Positions 9,770 to 20,121 of a stretch of 23,395 nt of DNA are shown piece after piece. The stretch comes from Saccoglossus kowalevskii. Taxonomy: Eukaryota; Hemichordata; Enteropneusta; Harrimaniidae. The stretch is from positions 227,977 to 251,371 of the forward strand of contig NW_003134358.1 of the NCBI RefSeq assembly GCF_000003605.2. The letters run 5' to 3'. Made by a program: the position numbers and the translations under genes. The notes beneath the pieces are model-generated. The model worked only from the letters and a program-made list of their open reading frames with translations. It did no database searches and was not told where the DNA came from. Numbering within the stretch: the first letter of the stretch is position 1; the number at the start of each line of letters is the position of its first letter.

Positions 9770-11350
9770 ACCACCAGAGGTAAATTCGACGTCCAGATGT
9801 GAGCCGGAAGTACAGCAACATACTTAGTACAAACATTGACCCTGCATGTCAGATACGAGTATCTCTCGGCTGTTTTTGTTTTACAGTTTTGTGACGTACA
9901 GTCAGACTTGTTGTTTTACATACTAGATCATCTATGAGAGGCACGGCTCATTAGTTTAGTTCACCATGGTGTCAGTATGTCGATGAACGATACGTTTACT
10001 AGTATCTTGGAGTTAGCTCTACGTTAAAATTAAACGTCCTGGCTTATGAGACACATAAACAGTATAATACTATAACAATAATTACATTACGTATTAACCG
10101 AAGCCGTAGGAAAGAAATTGAAATAAAGACGCCCACATAATGGTAACTATTTGATTGGGGAACCCAGCTGTAAAACAGGATGATTCGAGGTACCCCGCAC
10201 ACATGTTCGTGGTAGTAGGTGTAGGCAAACCCATACAAAAAATAAAAGCGGCTTCTTCTTAAAGCGCTGTGGATGTCGCGCCGCGTCCTGTTCGATATGG
10301 GACTCATGGCGTGTAAAATACATTGTTTATTTACATGAAATTCGAACACGCGCTGCGCGACGACCACCGCCTTTTAAAATTAGTAAAGTGCGGATGTAAT
10401 GATACATAAACAGGTGCTAAGAAATAACATAATCTTTTATTAGGTATTTTTCGCAGATTTCTTACAACTATATAATAGCGAATGAAGTGTATAATGTAGC
10501 GAAATTTATGTCCAATATGAAAAAAAAAACTCATTGAAACCAGTGGTAAAATGGTATTATCCGTCATCTGATCATAACCAATAACTAATATCCTCGAGGG
10601 CCACTCGGGTAAGTACTCGATAACCTGCCTACTCGAGTATATGATGGCGGTTAGTACGAGTCTGTTTTTTTTTCACCTTCTCATGAGTACTGGATCTATA
10701 GCTTAATTTAGGTTTCGGGACACCTTATATTAAAGTAAAACGACCTGGGGGTTTTCTCGTGTTTGTCTTCCGAGACGTTCCCCGGGGAAACCTTTGATAT
10801 CGTAGTCATAAAGCGTGTGCTGATTGTAGATTTAACCCTGAATACACAGATCCCGCAGTATATCTGATTATTTAACCAATTTTAACACGAGTGAGGCCCT
10901 CGGGGATGATACATGGCATTAATGTTGCAATTATATAATATTTAAATGATTATGAGCTAAATGTGAGTTTATTCTATATTAGTAATTTCAAGCGCTTAGA
11001 TGAACATGTATGATGAAATGTTAAGATATTAACAATGAACTTGTGGTAATGAACAACATAAATGTAAATTACCACCAGGATAAAGAGGTGTCTACACTAA
11101 CTAGGTGGCCTAAACACAGTGTATCTGACAACGACGTCCTTAAATTAGATACATTATCACCCTCTATTCTTCTTTTTTCTCGTGGAAGATATTCGAGTAG
11201 ATGTAGTTGAATATTCTAAATATCTTAACTGTGAGGTAATCTGGCGTTTTCTTTGAACGTTTCCCGAATCGAATTGCTGGGTTGATAGGTCTTCGGCCTG
11301 TAAATGCACGGACATGAAACATCATTAATATCGGGGTTACATATCATACA
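9770..11350. other. Intergenic, no gene supported
   Basis: Contains a less AT-rich patch (about 10140-10380) with a 107-codon minus-strand frame that matches no family I know and has no convincing splice context. The rest is AT-rich. CTCGAG-rich phrases near 10590-10640 are the only other texture. Confidence 0.45.
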
Positions 11351-11355
11351 TATAT

Positions 11356-11440
11356 CATATCATATCATATCATATCATATCATATCATATCATATCATAT
11401 CATATCATATCATATCATATCATATCATATCATATCATAT
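11356..11440. repeat. Perfect (CATAT)17 microsatellite
   Basis: Seventeen uninterrupted copies of CATAT, with partial units on the left flank (11341-11355). Perfect identity over 85 bp implies recent expansion, so length is probably polymorphic. Confidence 0.95.
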
Positions 11441-14141
11441 CAGATGCTGATTTAGAGGAGCGCGTTCATATACCGTCGTTACGCATACACGCATATCCAC
11501 CATTGCAATACGGCAGTGATTCATTGTAAAATTGCCCTAGCAGCATAACCACCACCCCACAACACCCTACCCCAGCCATTATTGTAATTGGCGCGCAAAT
11601 TTGCTGTTGCGTCTGACGAAGGCGAGGATGTAACTTAAATGTTCATTGTATTTCCCAGATTAAATATGAAACCAACAGAATGCCCATTAAAAAAAAAATC
11701 TGAAAAACAAAGTTTAGAGTCTATACAATTTGTTCGTCAAACAAACACTGAGAGAACTATCCAAATATAGTCCAACAGATGGAGCAAGATATAATGGAAA
11801 ATAGTCCTTGATTATTCATCGCATAAATTTGTAATTAACTGTCCACCATGAATATATAAATACCGAGGATCGTTACCCGCCCATTCATATGTGGAAATGT
11901 AAACTATGTTGTACAAATATACGCCTGACACAAACCCGAATATTTAAATAACTTTCGTTATATAAATATGTCTTCATTTTGCTTAAATATAAAAAAAATA
12001 TTTTCTTTTGATTCTGGTTTGTCAAATTCGCAGGCCAGTGACGATTTCCGTGTGCACGGATTATTAATATATTTATTAACACACACAGCGACCTGTGTGT
12101 GTATGGCGATTATACGACGGCGACACGGACTTGTTAAGAAGATTACAATATAACTGCATGTGCCTTATCCCGTTTCTTTGATCTAGCCCAAAGGTAACAC
12201 CAAAATGAATATTTGATTTGACGCGAGCAAGGTATTGTCGGTTATTGATATCTGTCGTCAATACCGACGTCCCGTATATTACCATATATGGATAATTGTA
12301 TGTTTCATTGATACCACTAAACCTTTGTTTTATACAATTTATACATTGGGAAACAACTGTTTAGATTGCAAAATAGGCGCAAGATTTTAAACGGTTTCGT
12401 TTTTATAAATGACAATTCTCGATAGGTGTAATTAAAGCCAAGTAATTAGTTCTTGTTCAATATCAGATTACAAAATATTAATCTGTCTGTCAATCGACCA
12501 GTTTATTGTCAATGTGACTGGGATTAGATTTGTATGTGACACATAGATGTCATAAATATACGTATATATTAATCCCGTATATCATCGCATCGTGACTGAC
12601 AAACTGAAAATACGCTATTATCTCAATATATTGATGATTTTACGTCAACTGCCTTGGCGGATTGATAACAATTATAATAATTCGAACATTTTGGGTAGTT
12701 TATAATATTGGTTAATGTATTTGTTTTATACATCCGCATATAGGCGCCATTCCCGATTCTTCCAACTCCAACTACACGGTGACCATGTCTTATAGTTTGG
12801 GTAAAGATCATGCACTGAATTAACTCCTACATTAGTAAATATGTTATAAATGCAACTCCAAACTGAAAGTGTAATACTGACTCCGAAAGATACATGTACG
12901 CCAGCCCGGTACAGATGTTGAATTGTACAGCGAGTGTTTTTATAAATTAAGACAAATACGTCTCACTAGTTTTTTTTTTTTTGGGGGGGGGTCGGTGGAT
13001 GCAAAATACGAAATGTATATATTGTTAAACAGGATATCAAAATCGTTTTACCTCGCAATATCAAACTATAATCTAATAAATAATACATCTGATATTACAC
13101 GATCACTCATAATTTATTCTCTATGTGTATATGTGTAAATGGACATAGTATGAATTATGAATGCACAGAATATAACATGGCATGGTATTTACATATATGC
13201 CTCATTTTGGTTTGGGTCAAATGACAGTCAGTCTCTGTTGTATTTATTTCATTGTCCAATTTGGGTGACACGTAAGTGTAATGCACATTCAGAACAAAAA
13301 TGACCAACTGACAGCCATTTCTCCTAAAAGTGTGTTCCGTCCGGGCTTTGAAATCTATGCTGAGATTATGCATGTACATTGTTGTTGATTTATGTATGAG
13401 TTCTCCAGCACTATTTACTAGTTGTCATATTGAACTACGAATATATGGGAATACCTTGGGAAAATCACACACGCTGTTATATTTGTGAAATGATACTTGT
13501 CGATCTGTAGTTGAAGAACCGATTTGTAGTTTGGTCATTTTAGTTTTGTTTTCATTCATAAACCTCAAGTAGACAGAACCATGATCGATGTTATAGTTAT
13601 ACACAAGACACAATTGTGTGTTTGTTTTACCGTTATTTCGTGTTTTTTTTTCATCAGACCTATTTTAACCGACTGGTGGCACTTTAGGTTCTAATAATAT
13701 TACGTTTAACCGTTTGACAGAAAATACTGAGTAGGTATCAATCAATGGAAGTCATACACATGGTGGATTACTGACAACCATATAGTTTTACTTTTATGTG
13801 TGTGTCCACGGTGCCAATTTTCAAACATGGCATATAAATAGTGATTTTACAAAATGGTAAAGGGGAATTGAAAGTAATATTGAAATGCACGTGAGGTAAT
13901 AACTGGTTGTGGATATTTCAAACCAAAAACCGTGTAAACAAAAAGATGACCTGCCACGTTCATACTACGCGTATTCAACACATATATTAGTTCTAAGTTA
14001 AATCAATTTTCTCGCTAAAACGGAACACATTAGAAACCATCTAACAGTTCTTGGAAAAATTAGTAAAATATTTCGGAAATATTTAATAAGACCTCCATCA
14101 GCACACCCATCAATCGAAACATATTAAGGAATGTAACTCAC
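11441..14141. other. Intergenic or downstream intron of the peptide gene, no exon identified
   Basis: If the peptide gene at 14142-14355 is spliced, its second intron and later exon or exons should run through here on the minus strand. I looked for an exon with phase-1 entry and a CC-x3-C-x8-C insulin A-chain pattern and found none. A homopolymer junction of 13 T then 9 G lies at 12970-12991. Short frames near 12080-12285 and 13155-13379 (minus) are unrecognised. Confidence 0.4.
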
Positions 14142-14355
14142 GAGGTGGGACAACATCCCTGATTGTGCTTTTAGATGGCTGTGCTTCGTCACCTCGTATC
14201 TCTGATGTTGCAGTGGCACACACTTGTCGGAGATACAGTGGTAGAAAGGTCTTTTGACAGGCTGCCATATTGTCAGGATCTGCCGCCACGTGAATCATAA
14301 GTGCGGTTATTAGCACAGAGAACCCTAAACAGGTTAAGAGATGTGTAGACTTCAT
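14142..14355 (-). CDS. Secreted peptide precursor, exon with signal peptide (insulin-like B-chain candidate), partial
   Basis: Read on the minus strand, the acceptor ctctacag (14363-14356) is followed directly by ATG at 14355. Seventy-one codons follow, then one base and the strong donor GTGAGT at 14141, so the exon ends in phase 1. Residues 1-25 are a textbook signal peptide: K2, a hydrophobic core LLTCLGFSVLITALMIHV, and cleavage expected after VAA. The secreted part starts DPDN and carries C33 and C46 in ACQKTFLPLYLRQVCA. A 5' UTR intron just before the ATG plus a phase-1 intron after the B chain is the classic insulin gene layout, and LxxxVC recalls the insulin B chain. However, cysteine spacing is C-x12-C rather than C-x11-C, the glycine after the first cysteine is absent, and no A chain is visible. 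I am confident of a secreted peptide and unsure of insulin. It converges with the PIPOX-like gene. Confidence 0.65.
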
Positions 14356-16554
14356 CTGTAGAGATATAATAAAATACATGTACTTATAAAACTATGGGCA
14401 TCGACTCGCTGCAGGTTTTAGACGTTAGGCACAATTTAAAGATGAATTTTCGCTGGTGTCTCTGATTCAACAGAATTTTCTTCGGTTGATACACAATGTT
14501 ATTACAGTTGCTAACATTTGCGTGAATTCAATATTATTTAGCAAAATATTACACTTTCTACAATTATGGTTATTGTCATAGTTTTGATAATGAAAGATTT
14601 AATTTCGAATCACGCATGTAATACTGTTTATGTATTGTTATGTAACAAGTATTGGGTTTTGAATAAAATGATAATATCATGCAAAACTACCAAGCTTTTG
14701 TAAAATGAAGCGCCTTTAAAACGGTTACATGTAAACGGCTGCATCACAAAAACTACATAATTTGTAAATTGACTTGCAAATGTCCCTATACGACTTTTGT
14801 AAAAAGATATACTTTTTCAAGAAACTTATTAGTCAACGAAATCGTTTGTATTTGCTTTTATTCTTCAAATATTGCTGAACACTGGGTTACATAATTTGAG
14901 TACAATCTCGTATTCCTAAAAACACATGAACAAAGTCCACAAGAGATCATTTTTCATTTCCACAAATTCATCTTCATTCGTACTACCACCCATAGCAGAT
15001 TCAGTTCTTCTTGGTCATGATTGAAAATGGGTTATGTACAATTTCTCTCTCTAAATTATGCAAATAGTGCAGTTTATTTATTTGTATGCATAAACCTGAC
15101 AGTCATCACGCGACACTCTCTACGTCTTTGTCAGAAATCTTTCGCTAAGATTGAGGAACATAATATTTAGGAAGAAGACAAAATCAGTTTGGAATCTCTT
15201 ACCTGTAACACTCAGGAAATGCAATATAAAGAATAAAACTGTACCCGATAAAATAAAAAGTTGTTCCGAACACTGTATGTGAACGTACGGAGGAGCAACT
15301 CAATGTACAATGATAGAAATAAAAAAGCTTGCTTCAACAGGTTCAAACAAATTAACATTTCATACGTTATGAATTAATCACATGAAGATTAAAGATGTTT
15401 CATAGGAAATCGTTAAGCCGGGTAAGTAATTTAATCGCTAGCTGTCAACTTCCTGCCTACAATAGGCTCTCACTAAAAATTCAACATCAGAATTAAAACA
15501 ATACGCTGAAGGGCTAGAGTATGCTTGTTTTACATTTCAAATAAGTAACTTACATTCTCTAATCATAAGAAAAGGTTTCGTAAAATAAAAGAAGATGGCA
15601 TCGACAATGTTTTTTTCAAATATAAAATATAAATACTGCAATTAACATAACATCTTCCGCTTTAGGCTGATTCTCCTAATCTGCTGGTAGTCCCCACGGA
15701 ATGAGAAGGCATCAATGTAAAAGTATAGATGTATTTTTAGGTTAAAAGCTGTCCATCGTGAAGGCCAGTCTCGTGGGAACAACTTTCACAAAAGGACATA
15801 TTATTGAAAACTACATCATCACATCGTATCCAATAGTACGCATCTTACGTGAATGTCGTGTCATAAACAGAGCGAAGTACGCGAAATATTATATATATTT
15901 ATATATAAGGCTGTCTAGTTACGAAATGATTCTATAATCTTTTATTAACTACTTTGGAAACGCTTGTATATTCGTTGACTGTCCATTTTACTAATTTACT
16001 TCTCTAATAATTAGTTACGTTTTTTGCTAAATGCATATATATATATATATATTTAGACCGTCTACTCTAAAGTTTATATATTTGTTGGCTGTCTAGTTTG
16101 CAAAATGCATACTAGTATATATTATTCGAATACCCAATTTGAAAATGATTCTATAATATTAGGCTACGTCTTTGCTAGATGCATATATATTATTCGCTGT
16201 TTAGGAAATGATTTTATATTTTTTGGCTGTCTAGTTTGCTAAATTCATAAATTGTATTAAGCTGCATTTTGGAAATGTATCAACATTATTATATATACAT
16301 TATGCAAAAAATTAAATTCTGTAATAAACTGTTTTTTTTTAATAATTAAACACATTTGCCTATTAATCACTATACACGATTGCCTCTCGAAGAATCGCTC
16401 TATAATCTGTTTGTACTGTATACAGATGAGTGTTATTTTTATTGACTGGCCAAAAGTAGGATTGGAATAGTGTTACGTAATATAATAATCTAATAAACTT
16501 GTGTTATCGGTTATTCTTAAAGTGAAGTTCAAACAAAAAATAATAATTAATTAC
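14356..16554 (-). other. Proposed 5' UTR intron of the secreted peptide gene
   Basis: Runs from the donor CAG|gtaatt at 16555/16554 to the acceptor ctctacag|ATG. It is AT-rich and contains a degenerate tandem array (15885-16290). A second good donor, TTACAG|gtaaga, at 15203/15202 (minus) could end an alternative first exon, but no promoter-like sequence was found upstream of it. Confidence 0.5.
15885..16290. repeat. Degenerate AT-rich tandem array
   Basis: The phrase ggctgtctagtt(tgc) recurs near 15909, 16084 and 16220. Variants gactgtcc and cgctgtttag lie near 15978 and 16194, and aaatgattctataat recurs near 15925 and 16144. Between them are taaatgcatata and (TA)n segments, the longest at about 16036-16052. 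Units are too diverged for a single period. Confidence 0.55.
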
Positions 16555-16594
16555 CTGTGAACAATCTTGTGTCTGATCTCGTGGTCGTGTCACT
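16555..16594 (-). other. Proposed 40-nt non-coding first exon of the secreted peptide gene
   Basis: The exon starts at an initiator-like TCAGTG (A at 16594), 28 bases after the first base of the TATA-like box, and ends at CAG|gtaatt. It contains no ATG. Spacing of CRE, TATA, initiator and donor fits one transcription start, but the exon is inferred, not proved. Confidence 0.5.
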
Positions 16595-16614
16595 GAGACT
16601 AATCGAGTTATCTT

Positions 16615-16622
16615 TTTAAATA
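16615..16622 (-). promoter_or_regulatory. TATA-like box TATTTAAA
   Basis: On the minus strand TATTTAAA is followed by aaag. Its first base is 28 bases upstream of an initiator-like TCAGTG, the usual TATA-to-start distance. Confidence 0.55.
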
Positions 16623-16648
16623 CCCGCTTGCCATCCCCGCAGTCCTGC

Positions 16649-16656
16649 TGACGTCA
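16649..16656 (-). promoter_or_regulatory. cAMP response element TGACGTCA
   Basis: A perfect palindromic CRE lies 27 bases upstream of the TATA-like box and about 55 upstream of the proposed start. It sits in a patch richer in G+C than its surroundings. It predicts CREB-type control, common for neuropeptide and hormone genes. Confidence 0.6.
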
Positions 16657-16960
16657 CGCACAAAAAAAGGTTAGAGTTGGGTGAAATATACATGTTGCTA
16701 TAATACGTGATTATAGTCTTATAAAATTGAGACTCTTTGCAGCGTGGTTATTTGTTAACACTCGTTGAATTGCAGTTGAGTCGCAGTTGTTATGTAACTT
16801 TTACCACGATGAATTGTTTATGATACGAAGTGTTGAGGGCCGAATTGGATTATGATTTATCGTAAACCCAAAATGTTGATTTAAGATCATACTGCGTATC
16901 ATTCGTTCGCTGAAGATCGATGGTGATTATTACACATGTGTAATTTGTGATGTACTGATG

Positions 16961-17177
16961 TATACTGTAAAATACTTTATTTTAGCTGGAATTAATTTTC
17001 ACTGAAAAGACTTTTTGGGCGTTTTGTATGGAATTTATTTTCACTGATTTTTTGACAAGTTGAATGTAAAATACAGGAAAAAAGGTATATTCGCTGGATT
17101 TTATTTTTACTGAATCATTCCTTCAGCGAAAATAGCGAAAATTAATTCCAAGTGAAAATAAAGTATTTTACAGTATA
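16961..17177. mobile_element. TA-flanked MITE with long terminal inverted repeats (mariner-type candidate)
   Basis: TA at 16961-16962 is followed by tactgtaaaatactttattt, and the right end is its reverse complement ending acagta at 17175 before TA (17176-17177). The inverted similarity continues inward through (ct)ggaattaattttc, giving imperfect arms of about 45-50 bp around a 213-bp body. No coding capacity. The ends and TA duplication fit a Tc1/mariner-type miniature element. Confidence 0.75.
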
Positions 17178-18600
17178 TGCACACATATCTAGGATAACAG
17201 TAGCCCGTTCCATTGATTCATGGTTATATATAGAATTCAAAATGGAAACTATTCATGGGTTGATTCTTGAAATCCGAAGAAAATCAATGGAAATATTTTT
17301 GTAGAAAATAAAAGAAACAACCATGATTTCTTCCTAATGGAATAATAATTTCACCAATGTCGCAGTATAGGCTTATCTGGTATATTTTACATATATCAGA
17401 CAATTATTAACGCATGTTTATTATTTTTTGCAGTATTTTTTATATTTCACGCGGACACTAAATGTTGGTTAATGTTTTAAAGTTATTTGTACATAGTCCG
17501 AAACAAAACAAAAAAAAAAAAAAAAAAAAAAAAAAAACTTTTGCAAAAAGGGGCTGATCACTTTTTTATTTAGAGAGTTTCAGAAAACCTGCCCCAGGAC
17601 TGAATAAGATTAATGATTAAATAAATACGTTACAGTTAAATATATATATGCATATTGTAATTTTACTGACCCCAATACTTATTTTGTAGTTTTTTTTTTT
17701 TATATTATTTATATATCAAGCTTTGGACTTGAACATATATACCCCAAATATGGTGGTATCAGTGTGCATGACGTCATTCTTTAAACCACGGTAAGGTGGC
17801 GGAAGTCGGTATCCTACGCAGCTTCTGTTCAAAATTGTGATTATGACATTGTTAAAATGCGAATGAATAAAGTTTTTGATAATATATCAGCTACTTATAT
17901 ATATATATCAATGATAGTGTTTTCATCTGTGGTGGGTGGCAGGGGCGGTTCTCATCAGCAACGTTAGACGAAGAGCTGTCAAATGTACTGGAGGTAGAGT
18001 TCGATAAAAGTTGTGTCATAAATTATCAAAAGGTCACATGGCTACTTCAGTGTCTTGTGGGTAAATGTACTGTCTCCTTAGTTTGATACTCCAGTCAATT
18101 GCATTACTGTAACACCTTGAAATGAATGATACAGCTACTACATTCGGAATATATCCTCGCCAGATATTTCTACCAAATAACTGAAAAATAATCAAGAATT
18201 TCCGTCATGGAGTCAGCCTGTATTTGTACGTACCAATTAATAACGTGGATAGGTATGGGAGTTTCCAATATTGAATACAAAATTCAGTGTGAAGCGTTTT
18301 TATTAAAGTTAGACTGTGTGTATACACTAGGTTTAGGTAACTGTCGTATGAATTTATAATATGGATCACAACTCACGTTGCCAATACGCCAACGCAAATA
18401 TAAAGCAATACGCACATTTGACGCATAAGTGTTCTTCAATTTCGCAAAAGCAGTGGTTTTAGGAGTTATTTGATAGGCTGAACTAAAAGCTCTATTCGAG
18501 ACGTCCGCCAGAGTGAAGTTCTCTGTGACGGGACCTTTACCTCAGCAAAACTATCAATTTGAAATTTGTTTTTTTTGTGTTTTAAATACACTCTTCTCAT
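17178..18600. other. Intergenic, repeat-rich, no gene seen
   Basis: Contains a run of 28 A (17510-17537), T runs near 17691-17700 and short TA microsatellites near 17640 and 17898. No frame or splice pattern supports a gene. The A run could be a retroposon tail, but no body was recognised. Confidence 0.5.
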
Positions 18601-18602
18601 GA

Positions 18603-19066
18603 ATCACACCCTCTAGTGGCAACGCGCGTCTGTGACGTCAAAATGACGTACTAGTATAGACGACTTTCCCAGAAGTAGCGAGACTGGGGTGCAAAAATAC
18701 TCCTGCTTTGTCACGGCGGGAAATACAAACATGTCAGTTTACTGATAGTTGATAGAAGGGAATTTTATTTTTGTGACGTTGATTGGTACACTTAGAAGCA
18801 CAATATCACGCGTGCAAATTTACGTTACACCCCGGAAGGCATGCGCGCGCATGCGAAACGCCGTATATTCGACCTCTGGGAAAGTCGTCTATATGGTGAA
18901 TCGACACCTGTATTTGGCTGTGTAGTCGTTTATCATCTAAAATATAATAAAGTCTCTCAATATATATATTTTTTTATTGACGGGCGACTAAAGCTCAAAA
19001 CAAAATTAGCGCTTTTAATGGCTTTCGTGGTACTGATTGATACATGTCGACACTAGAGGGCGTGAT
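18603..19066. mobile_element. Nested inverted-repeat element
   Basis: The outer arms, atcacaccctctagtg (18603-18618) and cactagagggcgtgat (19051-19066), are inverted with one mismatch. Inner arms, tatagacgactttcccaga (18655-18673) and its exact 19-bp reverse complement (18875-18893), lie inside in the same order. The arm-to-arm distance differs: about 36 bp on the left and about 157 bp on the right. The central part contains a perfect 16-bp palindrome, gcatgcgcgcgcatgc (18839-18854). A plus-strand frame at 18841-19056 lies inside the element and is probably fortuitous. Confidence 0.6.
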
Positions 19067-19397
19067 GTATAATGTAACATTATATAAGGAACGAAATTTC
19101 AGTCATCAATAACCATCGGCAAAGTTAACATATAGAGCTAAATGTAGTGAACTATTATGATCTGAAAATAACAAAATGGATTTTCAGTTGTCATGGAAAA
19201 TCGCTTTGCTATGTGTTGTTGTCTCAGTATCTTGTTGTTATGAATTGTTGTTAAATGAACAGTATATATTTTAAAGGATTCCTTACAATAAAAAAAAAGT
19301 TTGTAATGCATTTGGTTGCTTCGCCAACTCGATCTATTCTCTGTTGCTGTTTTTATATAAAGGGCGCGCTACTATAAGTATGACAAATTACATGCTT

Positions 19398-19668
19398 TTT
19401 ACTGTGAGATCTCACGAAATGAGTTAAAATCAAATGATTTGATTTTAAACTTTATTATTTTTATAGTTCAATATCGGAATTCCGATTTTCCAGAGGGCGG
19501 CGTTGAGAGAGATATCCTTACTCACTGGATTGAGCGGTTTCATGAGCGTGGAGATACCATACTTTAAAATACTTTCGGGTTTATCGAATCTCAAGCGATT
19601 TCTGACGCCATGACCTTTGTTTTTCCTATTTTTACGTTCGATTTCACATATACTGCGAGATCTCACAG
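19398..19668. repeat. Segment bounded by 'tactgYgagatctcac' direct repeats
   Basis: The phrase tactgtgagatctcac ends at 19414, and tactgcgagatctcac ends near 19667; both contain the palindrome gagatctc. Just inside the left copy is a 25-bp palindrome with a single-base centre (19424-19448). The remainder is less AT-rich than its flanks and opens a 76-codon minus-strand frame with no recognised similarity. Possibly a retroelement fragment; the nature is unknown. Confidence 0.35.
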
Positions 19669-20070
19669 GGAACAAATATGCTCTAATGCTATCTATTCAT
19701 TATAAGTTAATTCACAGGTGGGTATCCGATCCATGTAATTGGACCATTGCAGTGTTCACCAGGTGGTGTGATGTGTATATAATTGCGTGAAATCTGAATT
19801 TCTTCAGCCTTGGTTGTAACACCGACGATATTTACAGTAGCAAATTCAATATATATTTGTATTAGTCGTATTGTCACTGGCAATGACCAGGATAAACGTA
19901 AAAGGTTCATTCGTCTATTTTGAAGTTGCGATTGCATAGCTAAACAAGCTGCAGTGGTAAACTGGCCTTACTGAGTAAAATAGTGTGTGCGCCCTCACAG
20001 TTCGCATCATAATGGTCAATTGCTCAATAAAAGATGCACCACAAGGCAAACCACTGTAGTTTAATGGTTG

Positions 20071-20121
20071 AATTATGCATGGAGGTAAAAAGAGATTCTC
20101 TTTTTACCTCCATGAATTATG
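20071..20121. mobile_element. 37-bp near-perfect palindromic insertion flanked by 7-bp direct repeats
   Basis: aattatg occurs at 20071-20077 and again at 20115-20121. Between them, 20078-20114 is two perfect 18-base arms, catggaggtaaaaagaga and its reverse complement, around a single T. The direct flanks are outside the symmetry. This layout matches the insertion at 803-846: CAT...ATG ends and 7-bp flanking repeats. Confidence 0.65.

Noticed and set aside
10044-10367. 107-codon minus-strand open frame containing NRTRRD and ALRRSR segments
   Set aside because: The dibasic sites made it a tempting downstream exon of the peptide gene. But there is no acceptor in the right phase feeding it, no cysteine pattern, and its end dissolves into hydrophobic low-complexity residues.
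11356-11440. CRISPR-like array
   Set aside because: A simple pentanucleotide repeat without spacers, in a eukaryotic genome.
13155-13379. 74-codon minus-strand frame with three cysteines and an RR site as the missing A-chain exon
   Set aside because: The only nearby acceptor (about 13368, ctcag), joined in phase 1, gives an immediate stop. There is also no adjacent CC pair as the insulin family needs.
14110-14379. Reading the secreted peptide as an unspliced 89-codon frame starting at the upstream ATG (14379)
   Set aside because: The upstream eight codons precede a good acceptor and spoil the signal peptide start, and a strong GTGAGT donor interrupts the 3' end. The spliced model fits better.
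18841-19056. 71-codon plus-strand open frame
   Set aside because: It lies wholly inside the inverted-repeat element and reads through a palindrome and a TA-rich tract; no known domain.
20052-20078. A-box-like tagtttaatggttga suggesting a tRNA gene
   Set aside because: No B box follows at the right distance, and the downstream sequence is the 37-bp palindrome.
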